DNA of 64,000 nt from Oscillospiraceae bacterium (GTDB taxonomy: Bacteria > Bacillota > Clostridia > Oscillospirales > Ruminococcaceae): contig JAITFZ010000005.1 in the NCBI GenBank assembly GCA_031280965.1, forward strand, positions 48,474 to 112,473, written 5' to 3'. The translations under genes were made by a program, and so were the position numbers. The notes under the pieces were generated by a model. The model had not been told where the DNA came from. It did no database searches and was given only the letters and a program-made list of their open reading frames with translations. This document shows, piece after piece, positions 16,322-23,205 of the stretch. Positions within the stretch are counted from its first letter, which is position 1. The number at the start of each line of letters is the position of its first letter.

Positions 16322-16366
16322 CAAGGGGGGCGGGGCTCAAAATCGCCCCCCTCCCCGCCCCCCTTG
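16322..16366. promoter_or_regulatory. Perfect 14-bp GC-rich inverted repeat upstream of rep (possible origin hairpin)
   Basis: Arms CAAGGGGGGCGGGG (16322-16335) and its exact complement (16353-16366) enclose a 17-base loop. It ends 26 bp before the Rep start codon. It has no T-tract, so a simple terminator is unlikely. HUH initiators often nick in or next to such structures close to their own gene, so a double-strand origin is one explanation. Control of rep translation is another. Confidence 0.5.
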
Positions 16367-16535
16367 ACCCCCCCCACCCCTCGGCGGGCGAATTAACAAG
16401 GAAAAAGTTATAAAATACAATATCTTGTGTGGTGGTTGAGATGTTAATACCTATTACAAGCCCGACATGCGAAAATGCATCGCATATTTTTTATTATGGG
16501 TATACTATATATATAAGGGTTGTCCGGCGAACGGA
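16367..16535. other. Non-coding region upstream of rep
   Basis: This AT-rich stretch has no convincing gene. It contains a second, smaller inverted repeat ATGCGA/TCGCAT (16467-16472 and 16480-16485) followed on the plus strand by ATTTTTTATT. It also contains a run of alternating TA (TATACTATATATATAAGG at about 16501-16518). Together with the GC hairpin at 16322-16366, this is the most likely place for the rep promoter and the phage origin. Confidence 0.4.
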
Positions 16536-16778
16536 TTAACTATACCAATCCTGAGCAAGGCCGAAAGCATCCGCGAGGTGCTCCGGCTCTTTAATTACTA
16601 ATTCATCTTCATCCACGTGTTCACCGAAGGCTTTTAGAAGCGATAAACATAATCTTTCGTGCTTCTCGCGGAGAGTTTTATGCAACCTCTCTGCATTAGT
16701 CTCTAAAATCTTCTTTTCTTTTTGATATGTACGGAACTCCTCGAATACTTCTGCTGTCATGGTCGTGGTAATCGTCAT
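16536..16778 (-). CDS. Phage protein of unknown function
   Basis: This 80-residue protein starts at 16778 with AAAGGAC upstream. Residues 8-50 form an amphipathic, probably coiled-coil helix (VFEEFRTYQKEKKILETNAE), followed by the acidic tail EHVDEDELVIKEPEHLADAF. Its start overlaps the HNH gene by 4 bp. No family recognised; it is likely a small regulatory or replication accessory protein of the early operon. Confidence 0.55.
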   Translation of the reverse strand: MTITTTMTAEVFEEFRTYQKEKKILETNAERLHKTLREKHERLCLSLLKAFGEHVDEDELVIKEPEHLADAFGLAQDWYS

Positions 16779-17446
16779 GGCGCTGTCCTTTCTGAAACCT
16801 CACATCTTTTAAGCTTACTGCTTTTTGTAATAATGTCCGCAATAATCAATCCTGTTCGGGTTAAATCGGCATCATTAAAAATTAATCGGTTTTGATTTAA
16901 TCTCGCCAGCTGCGCCCGGGTTACGATTATAAGATTATCGGGATTAAAGTTTTGCTTGTTACCGTCGCCAAAGATAATCACGTGACCTACCGGGATTGGA
17001 CCGTGCGCCGCCTCCCAAATAAGCGCGTGCTTCATTTTCCACGTGTCTTTTGATTTGAGCTTTTCGGTTATATCAATGCGCGTTTTATACTCTCGAAAAA
17101 TAATCTCGGTTTCTTTATCAGCAGTTTTAATCCATGTGTAACCGTTGCAGTCAAGCCGCTCTGAACCTACCGTTTTATAGTTGTGTGGCAGGCGTCCTTT
17201 TTTGAATTGCCCCTTATATCCTCTGGTATCTAAGCCCTTCATGCCCTTATTCCATCCGGGCTGACCTTTGCGGAAACGTCCGTCGCGCCCGTTAAAAATA
17301 TTATTTCTTTTTAACGTTCCGGTTATTTGATTTACACTTAACTGCGTGCTGAAGTGTTTATTAAAATACATCGTCACTTCCGCATAACTGCGCCCAGTTA
17401 TGTTTTCCCGCAGAAATTCATTCTGCTCCTCTGTATACTTGTGCAT
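16775..17446 (-). CDS. HNH homing-type endonuclease
   Basis: This 223-residue protein starts at the ATG at 17446 with GGAGA upstream. The first ~55 residues (YTEEQNEFLRENITGRSYAE, then VNQITGTLKRNNI) form a helix-turn-helix DNA-binding segment. A basic linker (FRKGQPGWNKGMKG, KGQFKKGRLPHNY) of NUMOD type follows. Then comes the HNH module: WKMKHALIWEAAHGPIPVGH and FGDGNKQNFNPDNLIIVTRA. This architecture is typical of free-standing HNH genes in phage genomes. It may act as a mobile gene rather than serve the phage. Confidence 0.8.
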   Translation of the reverse strand: MHKYTEEQNEFLRENITGRSYAEVTMYFNKHFSTQLSVNQITGTLKRNNIFNGRDGRFRKGQPGWNKGMKGLDTRGYKGQFKKGRLPHNYKTVGSERLDCNGYTWIKTADKETEIIFREYKTRIDITEKLKSKDTWKMKHALIWEAAHGPIPVGHVIIFGDGNKQNFNPDNLIIVTRAQLARLNQNRLIFNDADLTRTGLIIADIITKSSKLKRCEVSERTAP

Positions 17447-17448
17447 AA

Positions 17449-17688
17449 TCAATCTCCATGAGTGTCAATCATACGCGAGATGTTAATATTTCGCGACTCA
17501 TGTTCATCAACATATTTTGACGCATTAAGTACGAGTTGAGCGTTTTCAATTATCGTTTTCGAAACGCCGGTAATTGATTTCGCACGAGTGACTTCCTCAA
17601 GTAGCTTTTCCCCGGTGATGTCTTCGTCACTAAGACGCTCCAATTGTGCGAAAAGGTGATTGTTTAAATCATCAAGTTTGTTTTTCAT
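17449..17688 (-). CDS. Small early phage protein
   Basis: This 79-residue helical protein (MKNKLDDLNNHLFAQLERLS start) has GAGAGG before the ATG at 17688. The block EDITGEKLLEEVTRAKSITG followed by VSKTIIENAQLVLNA recurs, to my knowledge, in small proteins next to HNH genes in Firmicutes prophages. Its function is unknown. It overlaps the HNH gene frame end closely, consistent with one operon. Confidence 0.6.
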   Translation of the reverse strand: MKNKLDDLNNHLFAQLERLSDEDITGEKLLEEVTRAKSITGVSKTIIENAQLVLNASKYVDEHESRNINISRMIDTHGD

Positions 17689-17741
17689 TTTGTTGCCTCT
17701 CCTAATATTTCAAATTCGGGTTCAATAAATGGATATTTGTA

Positions 17742-17939
17742 TCATGTCAACAGCCCTTTCCTTGCCGCTTCACGCTGAGCCTTGTTAATTATAGCGGCGG
17801 CGATACTGAGAACCTCCTCACCTCTGAGCGGTTCAGTCATACCTTTAGGTTTTGGGGGTTCTATAATTCTATTGTCGCAATCGCATTTTTCACACGGGTC
17901 TAAATTCGACCCGCAACTTATACAAGTCCAATAATACAT
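17742..17939 (-). CDS. Small zinc-ribbon-like phage protein
   Basis: This 65-residue protein starts at 17939 with GAGGGAGA upstream. Its N-terminus has four cysteines plus one (CISCGSNLDPCEKCDC), suggesting one zinc site. The C-terminal half (GEEVLSIAAAIINKAQREAA) is helical. Role unknown; a DNA-binding accessory is possible. It sits beside the anomalous region around 17998-18229. Confidence 0.55.
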   Translation of the reverse strand: MYYWTCISCGSNLDPCEKCDCDNRIIEPPKPKGMTEPLRGEEVLSIAAAIINKAQREAARKGLLT

Positions 17940-17997
17940 TTTCTCCCTCCTCAATTAAATCTGTTAGTTTTGGACATAATAATTCTGAGGTGATATT

Positions 17998-18168
17998 ATG
18001 CCAGAGCCAAAAAAGCGCGGAAATAAAAGTTCTACAATAAAAGACCGTCACGTTAATAAAAACTTTGATTCTCTCCCGCCTGAAACAAAGGATATTTTAA
18101 GAAAGGCGGGAGCGGGTCTTTCGTTTGATAATCTTAATCTTACCGCTCCCACAAACGACCAAATGTAA
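17998..18168 (+). CDS. Unrecognised small gene on the plus strand, probably frameshifted
   Basis: This 56-codon frame begins with ATG behind GAGGTGAT, an excellent ribosome binding site. It runs against the direction of all flanking genes. The product is basic at the start (MPEPKKRGNKSSTIKDRHVN) and helical after (PPETKDILRKAGAG). Skipping one base at CAAATG (18160-18165) would join it to a further 21 codons ending at 18229. That stretch reads CNRCNHSCDTDYKTY, a cysteine cluster that looks like real protein. The extended frame ends almost exactly where the antisense radical SAM gene loses its family sequence, suggesting an inserted gene. No function assigned. Confidence 0.5.
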   Translation: MPEPKKRGNKSSTIKDRHVNKNFDSLPPETKDILRKAGAGLSFDNLNLTAPTNDQM

Positions 18169-18710
18169 CAGATGCAACCATTCCTGTGATACAGATTATA
18201 AGACCTATAGTGACCTCGTGAGTCAATAAGCTGCTGTAATAGGTTCTCGCGGTCTTTGCAAGCGAGAATATTCGGGTCGAGTAGTTTAATCGTTTTTTGT
18301 TTCTGTGCGAAACATGATAAATCCGCTACTTGCTTTGAAATTGCGCCCTCTTTTTGAGTGACTATACAAAATGGGCAGTTACGAGGGCAACCGCGAGTAA
18401 GAAATCCGTATGCTTCGGAAAATTTCGAGTAAAGACTGTAATCGGGGCATAAATTCTCAATTTCTGTGGGGAGTTTATTTTCAATGCCGTAACCTGTGCC
18501 ACCTTTTATAATTTCCGCTCCCTCGTATGGTGAATTATCATCAGGCGTAAATGTAAAGACTTTTGACATATACACTCGGTCATATCCCACCGGGCATATT
18601 GGCATAGCCCATTCAACAGTATCGCCTTGCTTTTTGTGGAAAGCGGATAATTTCATTAACGGCAAATTCGGAAAATTGTGACCGTCCACATCGACTAATC
18701 CGATTTTCAT
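18048..18710 (-). pseudogene. Phage radical SAM protein, 3' end replaced
   Basis: The family start MKIGLVDVDGHNFPNLPLMK is at the ATG at 18710; a GTG at 18749 is also in frame. The iron-sulfur cluster motif is CPRNCPFC (C-x3-C-x2-C) near residue 105, followed by the typical KLLDPNILACKDRENLLQQL. After LIDS (about 18220) the sequence becomes unlike the family and ends after some 55 unrelated residues. Relatives, as I recall them, continue for well over 100 residues with the rest of the barrel. The foreign tail is antisense to the plus-strand gene at 17998-18229. The protein is therefore probably inactive. Its native role in phages is unclear. Confidence 0.7.
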
Positions 18711-18751
18711 GGCTTTTTCCATAATCTCTTGTAGGCTGTCTTTTGCCACTC

Positions 18752-19291
18752 CTAAAGCTGATATGTAGTAGTTTCGGTTCTGCCAACCTTAATTGAGCCT
18801 TTAGCTGTAAGACTGATTTTTGCTTTACACCGTCCGGTAATTTGCAAGGTCGCATTTTTGATGGCGTGGTTTGCAATAAGAGTAACGACATCGTTCATCA
18901 GGTCGAGCGTATCAGTACTATGTATCGGTGCGAATCCGCGTTCGGCGGCGTTTTCTCCGAAGAGTTGCTTTATTCGCTCACGTGCTTTATCTATCTGCGC
19001 TTGTATTCTTGCTTCGCGACGAGCCTCGGGACAGTTACAATCAAGCGGGTCGCTGAGGTTTGCTTGTCCGCAATGGCTACATGTTGCGATTTCCAGTGAG
19101 GGTTCGTAATCATCTGCCGCTTGCCCTTTTTTTAGATTTAATAATGACGCTCTGCCGCGTACAGAGCCGGGCGAGCGGTTGAGCGTTTCGGCGATTAATA
19201 AAACGGGTTTCCCATTTTTGTAACCCTTGATAAGTACTGCGTCTTCGTGTTCTGCCCACGGTTGACCGGTTCTGTTGATTATTTCTGACAT
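18752..19291 (-). CDS. Phage protein with Myb/SANT-like HTH and zinc knuckle
   Basis: This 179-residue protein starts at 19291 after AGGAGG. Residues 8-50 (GQPWAEHEDAVLIKGYKNGK, then AETLNRSPGSVRGRASLL) look like a SANT/Myb-type helix-turn-helix. A four-cysteine knuckle follows (CSHCGQANLSDPLDCNC). A charged helix with KARERIKQLFGENAAERGF and a beta-rich C-terminus complete it. DNA binding is inferred. It is encoded in the early operon and overlaps the upstream gene by 13 bp. Confidence 0.6.
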   Translation of the reverse strand: MSEIINRTGQPWAEHEDAVLIKGYKNGKPVLLIAETLNRSPGSVRGRASLLNLKKGQAADDYEPSLEIATCSHCGQANLSDPLDCNCPEARREARIQAQIDKARERIKQLFGENAAERGFAPIHSTDTLDLMNDVVTLIANHAIKNATLQITGRCKAKISLTAKGSIKVGRTETTTYQL

Positions 19292-19602
19292 GACACGTCC
19301 TCCTGTATATCATAATTAATTCTAATCCGGTATCTTTCAAACTGTCCGAGAGTGTTGTAATGAACTTCAATTTTAGCGACCGCGCCGCTTCTATCTAAGA
19401 ATTTCCTAAAAAGCGTGTGATGTAAAACAGTTTCCGCTGTGTGCCATGAACCGTTGCCATATCCACAGTGAACAGTATCGGTGCCGTTTTTTCTTTGTTT
19501 TGCACCCTTTGTCGCTTTTGGGTATTTCGCACCAACTATGTCGGTTTCACGTATTATCTTAACAGTTTGAGTAAAATCCATTTTTATTTCTGTTACCGTC
19601 AT
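19279..19602 (-). CDS. Early phage protein of unknown function
   Basis: This 107-residue protein starts at 19602 with GGGAGGG upstream; its start overlaps the previous gene's stop by one base. The block GTDTVHCGYGNGSWHTAETV with later FLDRSGAVAKIEVHYNTLGQ suggests a compact alpha/beta domain with His and Cys residues, but I cannot name a family. It belongs to the early operon that starts at the lysogeny switch. Confidence 0.55.
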   Translation of the reverse strand: MTVTEIKMDFTQTVKIIRETDIVGAKYPKATKGAKQRKNGTDTVHCGYGNGSWHTAETVLHHTLFRKFLDRSGAVAKIEVHYNTLGQFERYRIRINYDIQEDVSCQK

Positions 19603-19901
19603 TATATTGCGCCCTCCCCAACTACATATTGTTTCGAAATCATGAACGCTTTGAAGTCCTCTTTACAAATGAGCCATTTCCCAGCAATTTTACTTGCTTT
19701 GAGTTCACCGCCTGTGATAAATTTACTGATTGTCGGCATACTAATTCCAGTGATTTTGGTTATTATTTGCGTGTTTATGTATAGCGGGAGTTCGTCCCAC
19801 TCTTTGGGGGTTTCGGTCTTTGACTGATGTTGCAAATAGCTGAAGCGTTCAGCCATTCGACGGGTAGGCTTATTTCTCCGGTTTTCAATTATTCCTGTCA
19901 T
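19602..19901 (-). CDS. Excisionase-like HTH protein
   Basis: This 99-residue basic protein has GGAG before its ATG at 19901. The C-terminal part LYINTQIITKITGISMPTIS, then GGELKASKIAGKWLICKEDF, is the winged-helix pattern of helix_turn_helix_17/excisionase proteins: a first helix pair, then 'g.l.a.ki.gkwli...dl..fi'. In a prophage next to the lysogeny switch it is probably the excisionase/recombination directionality factor or an early regulator. It is the second gene of the minus-strand early operon. Confidence 0.65.
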   Translation of the reverse strand: MTGIIENRRNKPTRRMAERFSYLQHQSKTETPKEWDELPLYINTQIITKITGISMPTISKFITGGELKASKIAGKWLICKEDFKAFMISKQYVVGEGAI

Positions 19902-19922
19902 GTTATACTCCTTTCCTTGCCG

Positions 19923-20159
19923 CTATGCAATTCCCGTTTTATCACCATGTGTGATATTGTTGGCAAAAAATAATTCCTCTATTGATTTTTCGTAAAACCG
20001 AGCAAGCTTATATTTTATCTCGTCTCGAGGGGTTCTTTGTCCTGTCTCGTACATAGCTATAGCCGAAATGCTAACCCCTATAGCGGTTGCAACGTCTTTT
20101 TGGCTTCTCTTGCCGCGTAATTCAGCTAATCTGTTGCCTACCTTCTTTACGTCTACCAT
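19923..20159 (-). CDS. Cro-like XRE family regulator
   Basis: This 78-residue DNA-binding protein is made almost entirely of one HTH_3 domain: RLAELRGKRSQKDVATAIGV then SISAIAMYETGQRTPRDEIK. It is divergently transcribed from the CI-type repressor and shares the operator region with it. GGAGGA precedes the ATG. In the phage it would favour the lytic programme. The recognition helix (SISAIAMYE) closely matches that of the repressor (SQSAIAMYE), so both may bind the same operators. Confidence 0.85.
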   Translation of the reverse strand: MVDVKKVGNRLAELRGKRSQKDVATAIGVSISAIAMYETGQRTPRDEIKYKLARFYEKSIEELFFANNITHGDKTGIA

Positions 20160-20177
20160 GTTGTCATTTCCTCCAAT

Positions 20178-20227
20178 ATAACGAAGTGTGATGATTGTAT
20201 AATATCACACTTCGTTATGTTTGTCAA
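20178..20227 (-). promoter_or_regulatory. Early (cro-side) promoter with palindromic operator
   Basis: On the minus strand TTGACA (20222-20227), 17 bases, TATTAT (20199-20204) is a near-consensus sigma-A promoter for the Cro-like gene. It is overlaid by a perfect 15-bp inverted repeat: ATAACGAAGTGTGAT (20178-20192) and its complement (20204-20218), 11 bases apart. One arm fills the spacer and the other lies at the transcription start. A dimeric repressor bound here would block RNA polymerase. Confidence 0.8.
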
Positions 20228-20302
20228 TATCATTTTATGAAAAAATATATACAAATAAGTTTAATAATTTTTGTGCATTATAACGTTTTGTGAGAAAAAG
20301 GG

Positions 20303-20331
20303 TTGACAATGTTCACAATGTGTGATAAATT
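20303..20331 (+). promoter_or_regulatory. Repressor promoter with internal operator half-sites
   Basis: TTGACA (20303-20308), exactly 17 bases, TAAATT (20326-20331), 32 bp before the repressor start. The spacer contains TTCACAATGTGTGAT, an imperfect palindrome that shares the TGTGAT core with the cro-side operator. This suggests that the repressor regulates its own gene. Confidence 0.7.
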
Positions 20332-20362
20332 TTATTTATAAAAACCGTCGCAGAGGGAAAGT

Positions 20363-20944
20363 ATGAGTAAGTTTTCAAATGCGTTAAAAGAGTTAAGGCT
20401 ACAAAGAGATATGACACAGGAGGCGCTTGCGGAAAAACTCGGTGTATCTCAAAGTGCTATAGCAATGTACGAAACTGATAAGCGCGAGCCTGATTTTGAA
20501 ACCTTGGAAGTAATTGCTGACCTATTTAATGTTTCAATGGATTCGTTGTTAGGTAATGAGAGGGCAGAAAATCAATATAACAGACTGCTTCAAAAGTTGC
20601 CCCTTTTTAAAGTTCCCGTATCTGCCGGGGGGGGGCAGTGGTTATCTGACGGACACGAATACGAGTATCAGGAGTTTGACGAGCCGCCGAGCGGTGCGGA
20701 TTTTGCCCTTAGGGTTCGCGGTGACAGCATGATGCCTATGTATTCGGACGGTGATATTGTTTTCGTCCGTGCTAATATAATAGTCGAGCCGGGGCAGGTC
20801 GGGGTGTTTTACCTTAACGGCGAAGGGTACATGAAAATGTGGCAGGGTAATCGGCTTGTTTCTCTCAACCCTGAGTACAAACCTATAACCATAGATGAGT
20901 ATGATGCGTTCTTTATATGTGGGCGCGTTATCGGAAAACAGTAG
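20363..20944 (+). CDS. CI-type repressor with LexA-like S24 peptidase domain
   Basis: This 193-residue lysogeny repressor has an N-terminal HTH_3 domain (LRLQRDMTQEALAEKLGVSQ, SAIAMYETDKREP) and a C-terminal S24 peptidase domain. The catalytic Ser is in RVRGDSMMPMY and the Lys in GEGYMKMWQGN. Such repressors cleave themselves when RecA is activated by DNA damage, so induction by the SOS response is expected. A run of seven G's (GGGGGGG) in the linker is a possible slippage site. The ATG has GAGGGAAA upstream. Confidence 0.9.
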   Translation: MSKFSNALKELRLQRDMTQEALAEKLGVSQSAIAMYETDKREPDFETLEVIADLFNVSMDSLLGNERAENQYNRLLQKLPLFKVPVSAGGGQWLSDGHEYEYQEFDEPPSGADFALRVRGDSMMPMYSDGDIVFVRANIIVEPGQVGVFYLNGEGYMKMWQGNRLVSLNPEYKPITIDEYDAFFICGRVIGKQ

Positions 20945-20969
20945 GGACTGACAAAATAAAGGAGACAGA

Positions 20970-21500
20970 ATGGCGAAAAGAAGGAAGAAAAAAGGCGTAC
21001 CCGGCGTATCGTTTTCATGGAAACGCGCAACGGGTGTTACAAAAATGAAAAGAAAAGTTTCGAGAGTGACCGGAGTACCATTTACTAAAGCGGCTCGGCA
21101 ACGTAAGGTCGGCAAGGCGCTTACGGGCGGCGGGTGTTTGATGAATGTTGTCATGATGATTTTATTTTGTAGCTTGCTTATGATTTTTCTTGCCGCTTGT
21201 GAAAAACCGATAGAAACAACACAGTCAAATCCCGATGAAATAGTATCAACGCCTGGAACAATTACCACGACACCACAGTCCACAACTACAACACCGCAGT
21301 CAACAACCACAACACCGCCATCTACGACTACAGTTATAACCGCGGCTACAACCAATCCAAATGATATAATGGTATGGATTCCGGGAAGCGGTAGTAGGTA
21401 TCACTCAAGGTCTGATTGCAGTAACATGAATAATCCGAGCTTTGTAACGCGAAGTGAAGCAATAAATGCGGGATTTAATGCTTGTGCGAGATGTTGGTAA
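20970..21500 (+). CDS. Membrane-anchored moron protein with Thr-rich linker and zinc-binding C-terminus
   Basis: This 176-residue protein has AAGGAG before the ATG and sits between repressor and integrase, a common place for genes expressed in the lysogen. The N-terminus is very basic (MAKRRKKKGVPGVSFSWKRA). One hydrophobic segment follows (about 55-75, MNVVMMILFCSLLMIFLAAC, which ends in Cys). Next comes a Thr/Pro/Ser-rich repeat linker (TTTPQSTTTTPQSTTTTPPS), then a small domain with YHSRSDCSNMNNPSFVTRSE and CARCW. That H-x4-C plus CxxC pattern is common in secreted Firmicutes proteins. A surface or superinfection-exclusion role is inferred. Confidence 0.65.
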   Translation: MAKRRKKKGVPGVSFSWKRATGVTKMKRKVSRVTGVPFTKAARQRKVGKALTGGGCLMNVVMMILFCSLLMIFLAACEKPIETTQSNPDEIVSTPGTITTTPQSTTTTPQSTTTTPPSTTTVITAATTNPNDIMVWIPGSGSRYHSRSDCSNMNNPSFVTRSEAINAGFNACARCW

Positions 21501-21521
21501 GATAAAGAAAGGTTGAAAAAC

Positions 21522-22727
21522 ATGCCTAAACTAAAAAAACGCCCTGACGGGCGTTTTCAATCAAAGGTATATCTCGGTGTCTTTGATAACATGAAGCAAT
21601 ATAAATATGTTTATGGAAAATCTCAAAAGGAAATAGATGAGAAGGTGCTTGCATTAAAGATGTCCTTAAAAAAAGGCATTGACATAAAAGCGCAGGGTGA
21701 TACTTTTGAGGAATGGGCAGAGCAATGGTTAGGCTTTAAGAAGCTTGAGGTTTCATATAATTGGTTTCTATGTATATGCAATAGAGTTGATAATCTCACA
21801 CCTTTGTACAATATTCCTATAGCGAAGATTAAGACAGTCGATATTCAAAGGGTGATAAATGCCTACGCAACAATTCCAAGAGGATTGACTAAAAAACCAT
21901 ATTCAAAGAAGACACTTAATGACTTAAAAATTGTCGCACAATCTATATTCAAGCTTGCGGTTGACAACAGAGTAATTGATTATAATCCTGCTTCTGCTGT
22001 GAAGTTACCAAATGCTACCGAAGCGGTAACAAAAAGAGCTTTAACTGATGAGGAGCGCAGTTGGATAACCAACACGCCGCATCGGGCACAACGTGCCGCG
22101 ATGATAATGATGCTCTCAGGACTTCGCAGAGGAGAATTGATTCCGCTTACATGGTCTGACATTGATTTTGAGAGTGCGACAATCACGGTTAATAAATCGG
22201 TTGAAATGGTAGAAGGTAAGCCGATTGTAAAGCATAAGACGAAATCAAAAGCGGGAATGAGAACGGTTTTTATACCTCAATTATTAGTCGATTTTCTAAG
22301 AAATGAAAAAAAGACCTCGCTTTTGGTTTGTCCGAGTGCCCGCGGCACTATGATGTCAAAGTCGGCATGGCGGAAATTATGGGAAAAGTATTTATATGAC
22401 TTAAATTTGAGGTATGGAAATTTCAGCGATTATGTAGAGTCAGAAAATAGCTCTGTTAATAAAACTTCATTTGTTATACCGAGGTTTACAGCGCATTGGC
22501 TGAGACATACCTATATAACGATGCTTTACTTCGCGGGGATTGATATTTTAACCGCGAAAGAACAGGCGGGTCATGCGGACATAAAAACAACAATGTCAAT
22601 TTATACACATCTTGATAACGAATTTAAAATCATCTCAATGCAAAAATTTGATGCGTTTTTGAGCAAAAATAAGCCACATGAAGACGAAAAAAAACCATTC
22701 ATGGGTGTCAACATGGTGGTCAATTAA
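21522..22727 (+). CDS. Tyrosine-type integrase
   Basis: This 401-residue phage integrase starts at the ATG at 21522 (MPKLKKRPDGRFQSK) with AAAGG upstream. Domains in order are an AP2-like arm-binding N-terminus (1-50), a SAM-like core-binding domain (about 60-165, GDTFEEWAEQWLGFKKLE) and the catalytic domain. Catalytic residues appear in SGLRRGELIPLTW (Arg), HWLRHTYITML (His-x-x-Arg) and MSIYTHLD (Tyr nucleophile). The gene ends 38 bp before the tRNA-Lys remnant that forms the attachment site. Confidence 0.93.
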   Translation: MPKLKKRPDGRFQSKVYLGVFDNMKQYKYVYGKSQKEIDEKVLALKMSLKKGIDIKAQGDTFEEWAEQWLGFKKLEVSYNWFLCICNRVDNLTPLYNIPIAKIKTVDIQRVINAYATIPRGLTKKPYSKKTLNDLKIVAQSIFKLAVDNRVIDYNPASAVKLPNATEAVTKRALTDEERSWITNTPHRAQRAAMIMMLSGLRRGELIPLTWSDIDFESATITVNKSVEMVEGKPIVKHKTKSKAGMRTVFIPQLLVDFLRNEKKTSLLVCPSARGTMMSKSAWRKLWEKYLYDLNLRYGNFSDYVESENSSVNKTSFVIPRFTAHWLRHTYITMLYFAGIDILTAKEQAGHADIKTTMSIYTHLDNEFKIISMQKFDAFLSKNKPHEDEKKPFMGVNMVVN

Positions 22728-22764
22728 ATTTAAAATCCGCTCATAATGAGAGTTTAAGCGATAT

Positions 22765-22816
22765 AAGCACCTGCCTTTTAAGCAGGGTGTCCCGCGTTCG
22801 AATCGCGGGTGGGTCA
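22765..22816 (+). other. Prophage attachment site: 3' part of tRNA-Lys(TTT)
   Basis: The sequence gives a complete anticodon arm (CCTGC, CTTTTAA, GCAGG; anticodon TTT), variable loop, T arm (CCGCG, TTCGAAT, CGCGG), the 3' acceptor strand GTGGGTC and A. The 5' acceptor strand GACCCAC and the D arm are absent upstream, where prophage DNA ends. The intact tRNA-Lys should lie at the other prophage end, left of the window. The shared core probably starts near AGCACCTGCC. Confidence 0.85.
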
Positions 22817-22835
22817 GTTAACAAAGACAAAGACG

Positions 22836-22874
22836 AACCTTGATAAGCCTTGTGTTTATCGGGGGTTTTCTTTT
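22836..22874 (+). terminator. Terminator after the tRNA-Lys remnant
   Basis: AACCTTGATAA pairs, with G-T pairs and one bulge, with TTATCGGGGGTT, followed by TTCTTTT. A closely similar hairpin, preceded by the same GTTAAC and AAAGACGAAC sequence, follows tRNA-Glu at 23206. This is the original terminator of the tRNA-Lys gene. Confidence 0.75.
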
Positions 22875-22942
22875 CGGGAGGGCTTTGCTCATCATGCTTG
22901 ATAAACGTAGAAGCAGAAATGTATTATTTTTTCAAAAAACCA

Positions 22943-22971
22943 TTGACAAAAAGAAACGCTTGTGATATAAT
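22943..22971 (+). promoter_or_regulatory. Promoter of the tRNA-Met/tRNA-Glu genes
   Basis: Consensus TTGACA (22943-22948), exactly 17 bases, consensus TATAAT (22966-22971). The first tRNA starts 23 bp downstream. It is a very strong sigma-A promoter, as expected for tRNA genes. Confidence 0.9.
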
Positions 22972-22993
22972 TAAAAAGCTGTTTAGAAAAAGA

Positions 22994-23067
22994 GGCGGCA
23001 TAGCTCAGTTGGCTAGAGCACTCGGTTCATACCCGGGGTGTCGTTGGTTCAAATCCGACTGCCGCTA
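22994..23067 (+). tRNA. tRNA-Met (CAT), elongator type
   Basis: This is a 74-nt cloverleaf. Acceptor GGCGGCA pairs with TGCCGCT (one G-T pair), the D arm contains AGCTCAGTTGGCTAGAGC, the anticodon arm is CTCGG-TTCATAC-CCGGG, and the T loop is TTCAAAT. No 3' CCA is encoded. The anticodon loop sequence fits elongator Met rather than the lysidine-modified Ile or the initiator tRNA. Confidence 0.92.
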
Positions 23068-23114
23068 TTTTAAAAGTAAGTTCTAACTTTCGAGCCACTT
23101 CAGAGTAAATTAAA

Positions 23115-23186
23115 GGCCCGTTGGTCAAGCGGTTAAGACTCCGCCCTTTCACGGCGGCAACAGGAGTTCGAGTCTCCTACGGGTCA
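23115..23186 (+). tRNA. tRNA-Glu (TTC)
   Basis: This is a 72-nt cloverleaf. Acceptor GGCCCGT pairs with ACGGGTC (one G-T pair), the D arm is TGGTCAAGCGGTTAAGAC-like, the anticodon arm is CCGCC-CTTTCAC-GGCGG, and the T arm is AGGAG-TTCGAGT-CTCCT. CCA is not encoded. It is co-transcribed with tRNA-Met 48 bp upstream. Confidence 0.93.
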
Positions 23187-23205
23187 GTTAACTTCAACAA
23201 AGACG

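Noticed and set aside
16297..16377. N-terminal extension of the Rep protein
   Set aside because: The extension only translates the GC-rich inverted repeat (glycine/proline run), while the ATG at 16296 has an ideal GGAGGA site.
22850..23086. A 78-codon plus-strand frame
   Set aside because: It runs straight through the tRNA-Met gene and its promoter; the match to a protein is accidental.
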